Source of the DNA: Sivonenia sp049582005
GTDB lineage: Bacteria > Cyanobacteriota > Cyanobacteriia > Gloeobacterales > PMM-0068
Direction: 5' to 3'
NCBI GenBank assembly: GCA_049582005.1
Contig: JBAUTB010000237.1
Location: forward strand, 1 to 39,576
DNA: 39,576 bases
Shown here: positions 29,969-39,101 of the stretch, one piece after another
Layout of the letters: every line of letters starts with the position of its first letter
Numbering within the stretch: position 1 is the stretch's first letter
Notes under the pieces: generated by a model
What the model was told of the DNA's origin: nothing
Databases searched by the model: none
The model's input: only the letters and a program-made list of their open reading frames with translations
Made by a program: the position numbers and the translations under genes

Positions 29969-32302
29969 ATGCACGCTTTTACCCTCGGCCCAGCCCGGTT
30001 TACCTGCCTTTCCCCTTCGCTTGTTCGTCTAGAATATTCCTCCTCGCCCTTCCATCAGTTTGAGAACCGTAAAACAGTCCAGGCGTACACGCGCGGTTCA
30101 GGTATTCCTTGGCTCGACGTCAAGGTCACGGCAGAAAAAGTTGTGCTATCGACAGGGGTGCTCACCCTGACCCATATCCCAGATGGTCAGCCGTTTAGCC
30201 CTGAAAATCTCCACATCGCTTGGGAAAAGGAGAGTCTTAAAGGGGTTTGGACACCAGGGCAGGTGGACCTGCAAAATCTGGGGGGCACTGTCAGCAGTCT
30301 GGATATGGCTCAGCGCCAGTTTCTGCCTGAAGGTGTACATCCTGCCGGAGTCGGGCTGGACTATCCTGGGGCGCAAACCGTCCTTTATGCACCGACCACG
30401 GCTATCCACCAAAAGCTTAGATCCGAGGGTGAAAAGACAGCTTTTGAAAAGCCGCCCCTCTGGTACTTATGGCAACATCGTCAGGATGAACTGCCGGAAG
30501 AAGCGAGAAAGCTTCTATCCGAATGGCAAAAATGCCCACCCGGTATTCTCAGCGCTGCAGGATATTTTGTTTTGGATGATTCAGAGAGTGCTCTGGTCGA
30601 TGACCAGGGAGCATTATGCGAGGACCTCCACCGCGAAGGCCAAGACTGGTACTTTTTTGCCTATGGCCATGACTATGCGCTTGCCCTGCAAGACTTTGTG
30701 AATCTCTGTGGACCGGTGCCTCTGGTCCCCCCTTGGACGTTTGGTGTTTGGTTTTCTGTTTATGGCCCGTTGGCGGCTCAGGACTATCAGGATTTGGTAG
30801 ACCACTTCGATGGCCTGGATTTGCCCCTGGATGTTCTCGTCATCGATGTGGACTGGCATGACCATGGTTGGTGCGGTTGGGACTGGCAAAAAGAGCGTTT
30901 TCCTGACCCCGCTGCTTTCTTGTTTTGGGTCAAAGAACAGGGACTCCATCTGACCGCCAATGTCCACCTTGAAGGATTGCCTCCCACCGATAGCCATTTT
31001 GAGGGAGCATGTAAAGCTTTGGGCCTAGACCCCGATGCCGTTAGAGCCGGAGAGGTTTTTCCCGTAAAAAATCCGACCGTCGATTGGATTTTTGATTCCT
31101 GGCACGCGGATGGCGGTGGTGTGTTTATCCCTACCCCAGAAGAACGAGAGGTGGGCTGGCTTCTCTTTAACCTGGCTAAATCAAAAGAGGCCCAAGTGTT
31201 TTGGGATTATCTGCATCGTCCTTTGGTAGACCAAGGCATCGATTTCTGGTGGATTGATGGAGCCAATGCTCAAGCCACAGGCGTTCATTCCCAACTCTGG
31301 ACCAATCATTTCTACTACACCCATCAGCAAGCCCAGACCCAGCGTCGTAGCTTGATATTATCGCGTACCGGTGGGATTGGTTCCCATCGCTATCCTGTTC
31401 AGTTCTCGGCAGATACCTTTTCCCATTGGGAAGTCTTGCAATTCCAGGTGGACTATACTGCCCGCTCGGGAAATGTGGGCGTTGCCTATCAGTCTCACGA
31501 TATTGGTGGTTTCTTTGGTCCCCAGACCGGTATCGGCCCCATCGACCCGGAATTGTTTCTACGCTGGGTGCAGTTTGGTGCCTTAAGCCCTGTGTTTAGA
31601 TTACACAGCGATCATGGACAACGAGAACCCTGGGCCTATGGAGAGAAGATCCTCCAGGCTGTCCGCCAAGCACTCCATCTGCGTGCTCGACTGTTTCCCT
31701 ATTTCTACCACCTAAGCTGGGTTTGCCATCAGCGGGGATTGCCTCTATGCCGACCGCTGTACCTACACTACCCAGAAGATCCCAAGGCCTATGAACGCTT
31801 AGGAACATACTTGCTGGGACCCGATGTGCTGGCAGCGCCCGTTACCCAACCTGGAGAGCGGAAGCAGGTTTATTTGCCGGAAGGTCTCTGGATGCGTTGG
31901 CAAGATGGTTGCTACTACGAAGGCCCTGTACCCCTGGATCTTTGGGTTTCTTTAGAAGAAATTCCGCTCTTTATCCGCACGGGAGCTGTCATTCCTATGC
32001 AAAGTTTACCCAGTTCTCCCCAAAACCGATTGCCTGTTCCTTCGTCAACTCCAGTTGAATTTCATTGTTTTGGTGGGACAGAGCAGGCGGAAGGCTCTCT
32101 TGATTTTTATACAGATGATGGGGAAAGTCTGGATAGCGCGGACTGTCCACACCCCATAACGGTTCGCTTTAGCCATCAGCGGGGTGTTTGGCACCTTTGG
32201 GCGGCATCGGCAGTATCTTTAGTGCTACATAGTCCTATCGCGCCTAAACAAGTTTTCAGAAATGGTGAACCGCTAGAGGGGACAGCCTGGCAAGCCAGTT
32301 AA
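29969..32302 (+). CDS. glycoside hydrolase family 31 (alpha-glucosidase-like)
   Basis: A 777-residue GH31 enzyme. An N-terminal beta-sandwich is followed by the TIM barrel starting near PPWTFGVWFSVYG, with LDVLVIDVDWHDHG for the -1 subsite. The nucleophile is Asp430 in DFWWIDGANA and the acid/base is Asp482 in PVQFSADTFSHW. YQSHDIGGFFG and FRLHSDHGQREPW follow, then the C-terminal beta domains. No signal peptide is present, so it is probably cytosolic and acts on alpha-glucosides from storage glycan or osmolyte turnover. The ATG at 29969 has no strong upstream site. All catalytic residues are in place. Confidence 0.93.
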   Translation: MHAFTLGPARFTCLSPSLVRLEYSSSPFHQFENRKTVQAYTRGSGIPWLDVKVTAEKVVLSTGVLTLTHIPDGQPFSPENLHIAWEKESLKGVWTPGQVDLQNLGGTVSSLDMAQRQFLPEGVHPAGVGLDYPGAQTVLYAPTTAIHQKLRSEGEKTAFEKPPLWYLWQHRQDELPEEARKLLSEWQKCPPGILSAAGYFVLDDSESALVDDQGALCEDLHREGQDWYFFAYGHDYALALQDFVNLCGPVPLVPPWTFGVWFSVYGPLAAQDYQDLVDHFDGLDLPLDVLVIDVDWHDHGWCGWDWQKERFPDPAAFLFWVKEQGLHLTANVHLEGLPPTDSHFEGACKALGLDPDAVRAGEVFPVKNPTVDWIFDSWHADGGGVFIPTPEEREVGWLLFNLAKSKEAQVFWDYLHRPLVDQGIDFWWIDGANAQATGVHSQLWTNHFYYTHQQAQTQRRSLILSRTGGIGSHRYPVQFSADTFSHWEVLQFQVDYTARSGNVGVAYQSHDIGGFFGPQTGIGPIDPELFLRWVQFGALSPVFRLHSDHGQREPWAYGEKILQAVRQALHLRARLFPYFYHLSWVCHQRGLPLCRPLYLHYPEDPKAYERLGTYLLGPDVLAAPVTQPGERKQVYLPEGLWMRWQDGCYYEGPVPLDLWVSLEEIPLFIRTGAVIPMQSLPSSPQNRLPVPSSTPVEFHCFGGTEQAEGSLDFYTDDGESLDSADCPHPITVRFSHQRGVWHLWAASAVSLVLHSPIAPKQVFRNGEPLEGTAWQAS

Positions 32303-32407
32303 AGGGAATTTTTAAAATTCGTGCGCAATGCCCGCTTTTTATGGGAAACCTAGAAACAAGTTCATGATCTCTTTCGAGTTGCCAACTACTAGCAGTTAAG
32401 ATAGGAA

Positions 32408-33055
32408 ATGCCGCCAACTCATATCCCAATGACCGATATCGACAGCAATTCATCTGATTCTAATGCCCCTGCGCAGGAAGCAGAGAGTACTGAGCTGGAG
32501 AATGCTCTAGCCCAGGAAGTTTCTCGGCTGGTAAGCCAGCTCGATGATCTCAAACTGAGGCTTCTCGAGAAGGACCAACAACTTCAAGAGAAAGAGCAAC
32601 AGTACACCCGACTCTACGCGGATTTCGAAAACTACCGCCGCCGTACCCAAAGGGAAAAGGATGACCTCCAGAGCAATATCAAAGCCGATGTTCTCAAAGA
32701 AGTCCTTACCGTAATGGACAATTTTGAACGGGCTAAATCCCAAATTCAAATCGAGACAGAGCGGGAAGAGACGATTAACGATAGCTATCAAGCGGTCTAT
32801 CGCCAATTCTTGATGACTTTAGAGAAGCTGGGCGTAACTCCCATAGAAGCTCAAGGTAAGCCGTTTGACCCTGTGTTCCATGAAGCTGTAATGCAAATGG
32901 CTTCCGATGAACATACGGAAGAAACGGTTCTTGCTGAGTTTCAACGGGGCTACGTGATCGGCGATAAGGTCCTCAGGCATGCAGTAGTCAAAGTGGCTAC
33001 GCCTACTTCTACCCTCACAGACCAGCCGTCTTCAGAAGATGCAGCAGGAGCATAA
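32408..33055 (+). CDS. grpE: nucleotide exchange factor GrpE
   Basis: A 215-residue co-chaperone that releases ADP from DnaK. A long acidic and coiled N-terminal half (VSRLVSQLDDLKLRLLEKDQ, YTRLYADFENYRRRTQRE) forms the dimeric helical stalk. The C-terminal beta domain contains VMDNFERA, KPFDPVFHEAVMQ and VLAEFQRGYVIGDKVLRHAV. It lies 9 bp before dnaK, an ordinary operon. No CIRCE element is seen upstream; the 15-bp AT palindrome around 32306-32320 is not one. A second ATG at 32429 is a possible start. Confidence 0.97.
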   Translation: MPPTHIPMTDIDSNSSDSNAPAQEAESTELENALAQEVSRLVSQLDDLKLRLLEKDQQLQEKEQQYTRLYADFENYRRRTQREKDDLQSNIKADVLKEVLTVMDNFERAKSQIQIETEREETINDSYQAVYRQFLMTLEKLGVTPIEAQGKPFDPVFHEAVMQMASDEHTEETVLAEFQRGYVIGDKVLRHAVVKVATPTSTLTDQPSSEDAAGA

Positions 33056-33064
33056 TCGAAACCT

Positions 33065-34897
33065 ATGAGTAAGGTAATTGGAATTGACCTCGGCACTACC
33101 AATAGCTGTGTAGCCGTTCTAGAGGGGGGAACCCCTGTTGTTATTACCAATACCGAAGGTGGGAGGACCACTCCCAGTATTGTTGGTTTTGCCAAGAATA
33201 GTGAACGGCTGGTAGGCCAGCTCGCTAAACGTCAGGCGGTTACCAATGCAGAAAATACGATTTTCTCCATCAAGCGATTTATCGGAAGACGTTGGCAAGA
33301 TACGGAACTGGAGCGTTCACGGGTTCCCTATAAATCTCTTCAGGGTAAGGACGCTACGGTCAATATCGAAGCCCGTGGCAAAGTCTATACCCCCCAAGAA
33401 ATTTCTGCCATGGTGCTTCAGAAGCTAAAGCTTGATGCTGAGTCGTATCTGGGAGAGGAAGTAACTCAGGCTGTGATTACAGTCCCAGCGTATTTCACGG
33501 ATGCTCAGCGCCAAGCCACCAAAGATGCTGGAACGATTGCCGGTTTAGAAGTGCTACGCATTATCAATGAACCCACGGCTGCCGCTTTAGCCTACGGTTT
33601 GGACAGAACAGCATCACAACATCGCATCCTGGTCTTCGATCTGGGCGGCGGGACCTTTGACGTTTCTGTGCTTGAACTGGGCGACGGCATCTTTGAGGTG
33701 CGGGCTACAGCTGGAAATAACCACTTAGGGGGAGACGATTTTGATGATCGGATCGTTCAGTGGCTGATGCAAGAATTCAAAAAGACCCATAACTTAGATC
33801 TGCGTCACGACAAAATGGCGCTCCAACGCCTGAAAGAAGCTGCAGAAAAAGCAAAAATAGAACTCTCGACCACGGTTTCCACTTCAATCAATTTGCCGTT
33901 TATTACGGCGGATGCTACCGGACCAAAACATCTGGATACGACCCTCACCCGCGCTCATTTTGAAGAGTTGGCGGCAGACCTCATTGAAGGGACTATGGAA
34001 CCTGTCCGGCAAGCCTTGAAGGATAGTGGGCTCTCCCCTGATGAAATTGAAAAAGTCCTGATGGTTGGAGGATCTACCCGTATTCCTGCGGTACAGGCTG
34101 CCGTTCGCCGCTTTATGGGTAAAGAACCGGACCGTTCGATTAATCCCGATGAGTCTGTCGCTCTAGGGGCTGCAATCCAAGGTGGAGTCTTAGGAGGAGA
34201 AGTCCAGGATGTCCTCTTGCTTGATGTCACCCCGCTTTCTATGGGCATCGAAACGATTGGGGGCGTGTTTAGCAAAATTATTGAACGCAATACCAGTATC
34301 CCTACCTGCAAAGCTCAAGTTTTCTCTACCGCTTCCGATGGTCAAACCTCTGTCGAGATTCATGCCCTACAGGGCGAACGGGCCATGTCCCAGGACAATA
34401 AATCCCTAGCCAGATTCCAGCTTTCGGGGATACCGCCTGCTCCTCGAGGCATTCCGCAGATTGAAGTGAGTTTTGAAATTGATGCCAATGGCATTCTTAA
34501 GGTCGGAGCCCTAGATAAGGGTACAGGTCGTGCTCAAACCGTTGCCATTACCAATTCTGGCGGTCTCACGGCACAAGAAATTGAGCGCATGCGTAAAGAA
34601 GCTGAAGACTTTGCAGAAGATGACCGGATACGTCGTGAACTGGCTGAAGTGCGTAACCAAGCAGATTCTCTACTGTATTCCTCTGAGAAGACACTTTCAG
34701 AAAACCGAGACCGGGTTCGTTCTGAGTTAGTCACAGCAGTTGAAATAGCTAGTCTAGAAGTACGGGCAACCCTGGATAATGATGACCAAACGCTACTGCG
34801 CGAACGCATGGCTGTCCTCCAACAGTCCTTGCTAGAACTAGGCGCTTCTGTTTATGAACAAGTAGAACGTACCTCTAGAGCGGCAGAAACGATTTAA
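33065..34897 (+). CDS. dnaK: chaperone DnaK (Hsp70)
   Basis: A 610-residue Hsp70. The ATPase domain has IGIDLGTTNSCVAVLEGG, VPAYFTDAQRQATKDAGTIA, IINEPTAAALAYGLD, VFDLGGGTFDVS and LMVGGSTRIPAV. The linker DVLLLDVTPLSMGIE leads into the substrate-binding domain (SIPTCKAQVFSTASDGQTSV). The helical lid is shorter than in E. coli DnaK, and the usual acidic C-terminal end is absent. It follows grpE closely. No dnaJ lies downstream; the next genes are on the opposite strand. Confidence 0.98.
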   Translation: MSKVIGIDLGTTNSCVAVLEGGTPVVITNTEGGRTTPSIVGFAKNSERLVGQLAKRQAVTNAENTIFSIKRFIGRRWQDTELERSRVPYKSLQGKDATVNIEARGKVYTPQEISAMVLQKLKLDAESYLGEEVTQAVITVPAYFTDAQRQATKDAGTIAGLEVLRIINEPTAAALAYGLDRTASQHRILVFDLGGGTFDVSVLELGDGIFEVRATAGNNHLGGDDFDDRIVQWLMQEFKKTHNLDLRHDKMALQRLKEAAEKAKIELSTTVSTSINLPFITADATGPKHLDTTLTRAHFEELAADLIEGTMEPVRQALKDSGLSPDEIEKVLMVGGSTRIPAVQAAVRRFMGKEPDRSINPDESVALGAAIQGGVLGGEVQDVLLLDVTPLSMGIETIGGVFSKIIERNTSIPTCKAQVFSTASDGQTSVEIHALQGERAMSQDNKSLARFQLSGIPPAPRGIPQIEVSFEIDANGILKVGALDKGTGRAQTVAITNSGGLTAQEIERMRKEAEDFAEDDRIRRELAEVRNQADSLLYSSEKTLSENRDRVRSELVTAVEIASLEVRATLDNDDQTLLRERMAVLQQSLLELGASVYEQVERTSRAAETI

Positions 34898-35080
34898 AGC
34901 AGGCTCCGTTGTATCCCGTGGAAAGGTAGATACCTGCTTCGAGGCCTAGGGGTGGATTCCATAAGAATGGCTTCCTGAGGATCAAAAGAGCTAGCCTTTC
35001 CAGCTCGGATGAGGTGCATTAAGAATAAGTCTGTATAAGGCTTTCAGGGTCCTCAATTCACCTCACTAGACCGAGAACCG

Positions 35081-36436
35081 CTATAAGGCATGATAGCGGC
35101 AAAATCCTCCAGGGCCCCGTTCAATGAGGGGGCTCATCAACGCCAGGCTGATTTCAGACAAGCTATAGTCAGAGCCTAGCTCCGCGATCAAGGCACTTAG
35201 ATTTATCCCCTCTGGTTCTGCCTGCAACTGGGCTAGCAGCAATACTCTCAAAGCAGAATCGGGCGAGAGTATCTCTTCTTGACTGAACAGTCTATTTTGG
35301 GCGGTGGCGATCCGTGTATCAAACCCCCGCAGTTCAAAGAAAAGTCCTTCTTCGGTGATAGACAGCCGCAAACACTGCCCTGGACCTAATAGAGCCAAGC
35401 GTTGCGTCAGGGCTTCTGAGAAAAGAAACCCGTCTTTATGCCAGACTTCAAAAGTGTGATCTTCGGGCTTTAAATCTAGCCCTAGATCCAGACCGGTAGC
35501 TTGATATAGCCGTTCGGCTTTAAGGCAGGAAATAGGCAAAACTCTATAAATTCGATGGGCCGCCGTCAGCACGACTTCCCCGATACCAAGACTATTCAAT
35601 ACTAAGGGGGAGGGAAACGCGAGGGGTTCTTCCTGGAAGGTATCTGAAACTCGGAAAACCACCGCACCCCCAACAGAGGGCACCTTTGGGATAAATAGTT
35701 CCTGCATCCATAAGTCATTTCCGATCGGATAAACTCCTTTGAGCGCCAAGACCTGCTCCAACACTGAGGACGAGGGCACACAGGCATGATGCTGAAACAA
35801 GGTTTGCATGAGGCTCTCAGTGGCAACTCTCGCTCCATGAGCAAATAGAACTTCCCATGCAGGCCATAGATGTTCTAACTCCTGACCCAAGAGCGTGTAG
35901 TGGGCATCTAGCCTGACTTGCTCTCCTTCCAAAACAAAGCGGGGGTCCAAGCTCCAAAATATGGGAGCCGTTCCAGGATTATTGGCGATATAGGTCTCTA
36001 GCCATGCTTTAAGCGAGACCTCTGTGTTTTGTTTCTGCAGAGCCGTGAAGAGTTCATCATTGACGATGGTTTGATGCTGGAGGTACCAAGAACCATCCTC
36101 CAGACAATAAAATCTCCGGTCTTGATGCAGTGCTAAATTGACGGCCCCGATCAAGGGGCGTACAAGTCTTGTATCGAGGGTTCGGCTTTGGGCGAGGATG
36201 GCAACCAAGCTATCGTAGGCCCGAAATTCTCCCAAGCCTCCTGGAAAGAATCGGTCGTTGTTCCAACGCTCTTCTCTGGGAATACCGGTGAGTACGCTCA
36301 AGAGTTTTGTGTGGTGCTCTTTCGTAGAAGCTTGCAAATAACCATTTTGGACGGCGAGTTCTAGCAGTTCTTTTGAGGAACAGGCCGAATTTTGATAGAG
36401 CTGTCTGAGACAAAAAGTCCTCAAAGAATCACGCAT
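35081..36436 (-). CDS. hypothetical protein with winged-helix-like ends, 451 aa
   Basis: No family is recognised. Residues 1-65 (LRQLYQNSACSSKELLELAV, then FFPGGLGEFRAY) resemble a helix-rich winged-helix domain. The last about 60 residues (LRVLLLAQLQAEPEGINLSA, LIAELGSDYSLSEIS, GPGGFCRYHAL) look like a second one, each ending in a glycine wing and a short strand. The centre mixes strands and helices. It lies 16 bp after the gene upstream on the same strand, so the two are an operon. There is no signal peptide or membrane segment. A nucleic-acid-binding role is inference from fold impression only. Confidence 0.7.
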   Translation of the reverse strand: MRDSLRTFCLRQLYQNSACSSKELLELAVQNGYLQASTKEHHTKLLSVLTGIPREERWNNDRFFPGGLGEFRAYDSLVAILAQSRTLDTRLVRPLIGAVNLALHQDRRFYCLEDGSWYLQHQTIVNDELFTALQKQNTEVSLKAWLETYIANNPGTAPIFWSLDPRFVLEGEQVRLDAHYTLLGQELEHLWPAWEVLFAHGARVATESLMQTLFQHHACVPSSSVLEQVLALKGVYPIGNDLWMQELFIPKVPSVGGAVVFRVSDTFQEEPLAFPSPLVLNSLGIGEVVLTAAHRIYRVLPISCLKAERLYQATGLDLGLDLKPEDHTFEVWHKDGFLFSEALTQRLALLGPGQCLRLSITEEGLFFELRGFDTRIATAQNRLFSQEEILSPDSALRVLLLAQLQAEPEGINLSALIAELGSDYSLSEISLALMSPLIERGPGGFCRYHAL

Positions 36437-36452
36437 GAACTACTCCGTTGAT

Positions 36453-37781
36453 TTATGCCCTCTCAGGATCAGGTCCTGCTTCCAAGAGAAGAGAGCGGCC
36501 CATCGGGGATAAGTCCAGCACGACCATCGTCGAGGATGACGGGGCTTCCCAGAGCGCTTGGAATTGGCCTCGGTAATAGGGCAAGGTTGCGGCACTATCC
36601 ATCCAACTGCCCACGATCTCAAGGTCTTGCTGTTTCTGGTCAAATCTAAAGTAGATTTGGTCTCCCTGAACGTCCTGGGCCAAGCCAATTTGATAGCGGG
36701 CCAGCAGACCAATCCCTGCTCTTATCTTGAGGTTTCCCATTTCCATCCCCTCTTGCAACCAAATCTTTTCAGGATGATGCTTCAAAAGCTGTCCCGCCTG
36801 CGCAAGATAGTCTGCGGCTGCCATAGCAGGGGGCACACTGAGCATCACCCGGACAGGGATTCCTCTCAGCCAGACTGAAACCAGATCAAACACGCGGTTC
36901 AGGTCGTCTGTGATCCAATCAAAGGAAAGAGAAAGGGCTGCTAAAGTAGGTAGCCGATCGAAGAACTGGGCAGGGCTAATGCTCAACTCTCGTATTCGAT
37001 GGACGTTGAGGGGGTGGGTGCGCACCAAAATAAAGGTGTCATCTAAAGGCTCTTCCAACAAAAACCAGGTTTGACCTTTGTCTTGAAAGGCCCGCATTCC
37101 TGGGGGGGGAGGTTCTAATCCTTGGGCTTGATAATTACTCCAGATCGCTTGTTCTTCCAGGAAGATCCAGGTAGGGGCCTCTCCCCAAAAAGCCCATGCT
37201 GCTAAGGTGGAGCGGTCTACGCCAAGCCAGGCCGCTATCCGCGTGATCTCTGGGGCGGCCAAGGTCTGCGTGGCAAGGTCTGCCAGTTCAGCTTGCACAT
37301 CTGATTGGTACATAATCGCTTCTAACCGTCGGATGTGGACCCGATGTTCGGGGCTGAGAAAGGCTTCCGTCGGCCATGAGGGTAAGGCTGGCGCATCTTC
37401 TAAGACCCACCAGAGAAATTGCTCTGTCGGTAGTAAGTCGCCTAAGCTGGCGTGGAAACATAACTGTTCTTCGTACTGGCGGCCCTGAGGACTATCGGGT
37501 GCAACAGCCGTAGCGCCCCGCCATGTTTGCCCAGCCGGGTCCCACCAGACCAACGCACCTATTTGGGGCGGCAAGAGGGGGGACGAGGGAAACCCACTTT
37601 GTTTTAGCCACGCTTGGAAGGCATGGTCCTCTCCAGACTCCAAAACTTCTAAAGTCAGAGAAGCTTTTAAGCGGGAGGCTAACCCTATCCACTGCGTCGA
37701 TGGATCCTTTGGCCTCTCTGTAGACGAATTAGACGAACTAATCAATGAAATAGAAGACCGATGGTCTACAGGCATGACCAT
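36453..37781 (-). CDS. hypothetical protein, first gene of a two-gene operon, 442 aa
   Basis: No family is recognised. The first 30 residues are Ser-rich and probably disordered (SISLISSSNSSTERPKDPST). A helix-turn-helix-like motif, PEITRIAAWLGVDRSTLAAW, lies near residue 180. The C-terminal third has long amphipathic strands and helices (IRAGIGLLARYQIGLAQDV, QIYFRFDQKQQDLEIVGSWM). No signal peptide or membrane helix is seen. It precedes the 451-residue hypothetical by 16 bp, and the two have similar length and Leu/Trp-rich make-up. They may be partners; their function is unknown. Confidence 0.7.
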   Translation of the reverse strand: MVMPVDHRSSISLISSSNSSTERPKDPSTQWIGLASRLKASLTLEVLESGEDHAFQAWLKQSGFPSSPLLPPQIGALVWWDPAGQTWRGATAVAPDSPQGRQYEEQLCFHASLGDLLPTEQFLWWVLEDAPALPSWPTEAFLSPEHRVHIRRLEAIMYQSDVQAELADLATQTLAAPEITRIAAWLGVDRSTLAAWAFWGEAPTWIFLEEQAIWSNYQAQGLEPPPPGMRAFQDKGQTWFLLEEPLDDTFILVRTHPLNVHRIRELSISPAQFFDRLPTLAALSLSFDWITDDLNRVFDLVSVWLRGIPVRVMLSVPPAMAAADYLAQAGQLLKHHPEKIWLQEGMEMGNLKIRAGIGLLARYQIGLAQDVQGDQIYFRFDQKQQDLEIVGSWMDSAATLPYYRGQFQALWEAPSSSTMVVLDLSPMGRSLLLEAGPDPERA

Positions 37782-37878
37782 ACCAAAGATGAATAGCCTC
37801 GAAAATCAGGGAGGCCTTGAATTCCAGAATGCCCTCATACCTCATGGTTTTATCGATGTGGGGGGGCTGGGGGGCCTT

Positions 37879-38949
37879 TTAAGGATAGAAGGCTACTTTC
37901 GGTAGGCCTAAATCTTCCGGCCATCCCATCATGATGTTTAGACATTGCATCGCCTGCCCCGACTGGCCTTTAAGGAGGTTATCAATGACCGAAAGGACAA
38001 TCACTCTTTCGGTACGAGGGTCTACGGCAACCCCGATATAGCAAGAATTGGTCCCTGCTACCCATTTGGTGTGGGGATAGACACCAACGTCCAGGACGGT
38101 CACAAAGGGTGCTTGGCGATAGAAAGCGGCGTAGACCAGATTGAGGTCCTCTGTCACCAATCCTGGGTCGCGGAGTTGGGCATAGAGCGTTACTAGAATA
38201 CCCCGCGTCATTGGGATCAGGTGGGGCGTAAATTGCAAGGTAAGATTATGACCAGACAGCTCTGAACAGACTTGTTCAATTTCTGGGGTATGGCGGTGTT
38301 GGGCGACTCCGTAGGCACCAATGGAACCGTCTACTTCCGCAAAAAGAGAGCCTTGTTTAGCCACTCTACCGGCTCCGGACACTCCTGATTTGGCGTCAAT
38401 GATCAGGCTTTCGGTCGCTATCAATCCCTGCTTGAGCAAGGGAGCTGCGGCAAGGAGCGAAGCGGTTGGGTAACAACCGGGACAACCGACAAGGGATGCG
38501 TTGGCGATTTTTTCGCGGAACAATTCCGGCAGACCATAAACGGCTTTAGCATTCGTGCTGTGGTCCGTGCGTTCTTTGCCATACCACTGTTCGTAAACGG
38601 CAAGGTCGGTAAAGCGGTAATCCGCCGATAGGTCTAAGACTCTAAGACCCCGCGCCACAAGGGCTGGGGCTAGCTCCAAGGCTACACCATTGGGAGCGGC
38701 CAGAAAGACTACATCACAGCGTTCGCTGATGGCATCTATCTCTATGGCCTCGCATTGGTTATTAAACCAAGGGGCCATATGGGGATAAACCTGTCCAAAT
38801 TCTTGGCCAGCCGTAGTGCTCCCGCCCAGATAGGTAAGCTCCAAATGAGGGTGGTCCAGAATCAAACGGACAAGCTGTATCCCTCCGTATCCAGAGGCTC
38901 CTACCAATCCGACTCTTGTTTTTGTTGCTTGCTCGCTCTGCTTGGTCAC
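37879..38949 (-). CDS. argC: N-acetyl-gamma-glutamyl-phosphate reductase
   Basis: A 356-residue enzyme for the third step of arginine synthesis, reducing N-acetylglutamyl phosphate to the semialdehyde with NADPH. RVGLVGASGYGGIQLVRLIL is the cofactor-binding start. The catalytic Cys is in LVGCPGCYPTASLLAAAPL, with His in AQHRHTPEIEQV. The C-terminal WVAGTNSCYIGVAVDPRTER is typical. The start codon is GTG at 38949. No other arg gene is adjacent, as is common in cyanobacteria. It is intact. Confidence 0.97.
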   Translation of the reverse strand: MTKQSEQATKTRVGLVGASGYGGIQLVRLILDHPHLELTYLGGSTTAGQEFGQVYPHMAPWFNNQCEAIEIDAISERCDVVFLAAPNGVALELAPALVARGLRVLDLSADYRFTDLAVYEQWYGKERTDHSTNAKAVYGLPELFREKIANASLVGCPGCYPTASLLAAAPLLKQGLIATESLIIDAKSGVSGAGRVAKQGSLFAEVDGSIGAYGVAQHRHTPEIEQVCSELSGHNLTLQFTPHLIPMTRGILVTLYAQLRDPGLVTEDLNLVYAAFYRQAPFVTVLDVGVYPHTKWVAGTNSCYIGVAVDPRTERVIVLSVIDNLLKGQSGQAMQCLNIMMGWPEDLGLPKVAFYP

Positions 38950-39024
38950 GGCCTCTTGCCCATGTATCTTAGGCCCTCAGTGTACCTCGCTCTGTAGGGC
39001 TTGGTAGGTGCATTTTTGATCCCT

Positions 39025-39050
39025 AAAAAAGAACCCTCGGTCAGAGGGTT
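39025..39050 (-). terminator. intrinsic terminator after the DUF559 gene
   Basis: On the minus strand AACCCTC and GAGGGTT form a perfect 7-bp stem with a five-base loop, followed by C and six T residues. It lies 11-36 bp past the DUF559 stop codon and separates that gene from argC. Confidence 0.75.
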
Positions 39051-39054
39051 GATC

Positions 39055-39101
39055 AACCCCTCAGTCCCTTCGGGACAGCTCCCCTGGGAGGGGAGCCTTT
39101 T
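39055..39101 (+). repeat. left 47-bp inverted repeat with two hairpins
   Basis: It reads AACCCCTCA, then the hairpin GTCCC-TTC-GGGAC, then the hairpin GCTCCCC-TGGGA-GGGGAGC, then CTTTT. It matches the reverse complement of 39497-39542 except for one extra C. The last about 13 codons and the stop of the DUF559 gene lie inside it, so the repeat is part of the coding sequence. Confidence 0.9.

Noticed and set aside
32306..32320. 15-bp AT-rich palindrome (GAATTTT-T-AAAATTC) upstream of grpE, considered as a heat-shock operator
   Set aside because: It does not resemble CIRCE (TTAGCACTC-N9-GAGTGCTAA), lies about 90 bp before grpE just after the GH31 stop, and simple AT palindromes arise easily by chance.
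33065..34897. shortened DnaK C-terminus considered as a truncation
   Set aside because: The lid is short, but the frame is continuous with a normal stop, and cyanobacterial DnaK paralogs vary in tail length.
34896..34962. complementary AAGCAGG/CCTGCTT segments after dnaK, considered as a terminator
   Set aside because: The stem is only 7 bp with a very long loop and no U-tract; no better structure was seen in the 180-bp gap.
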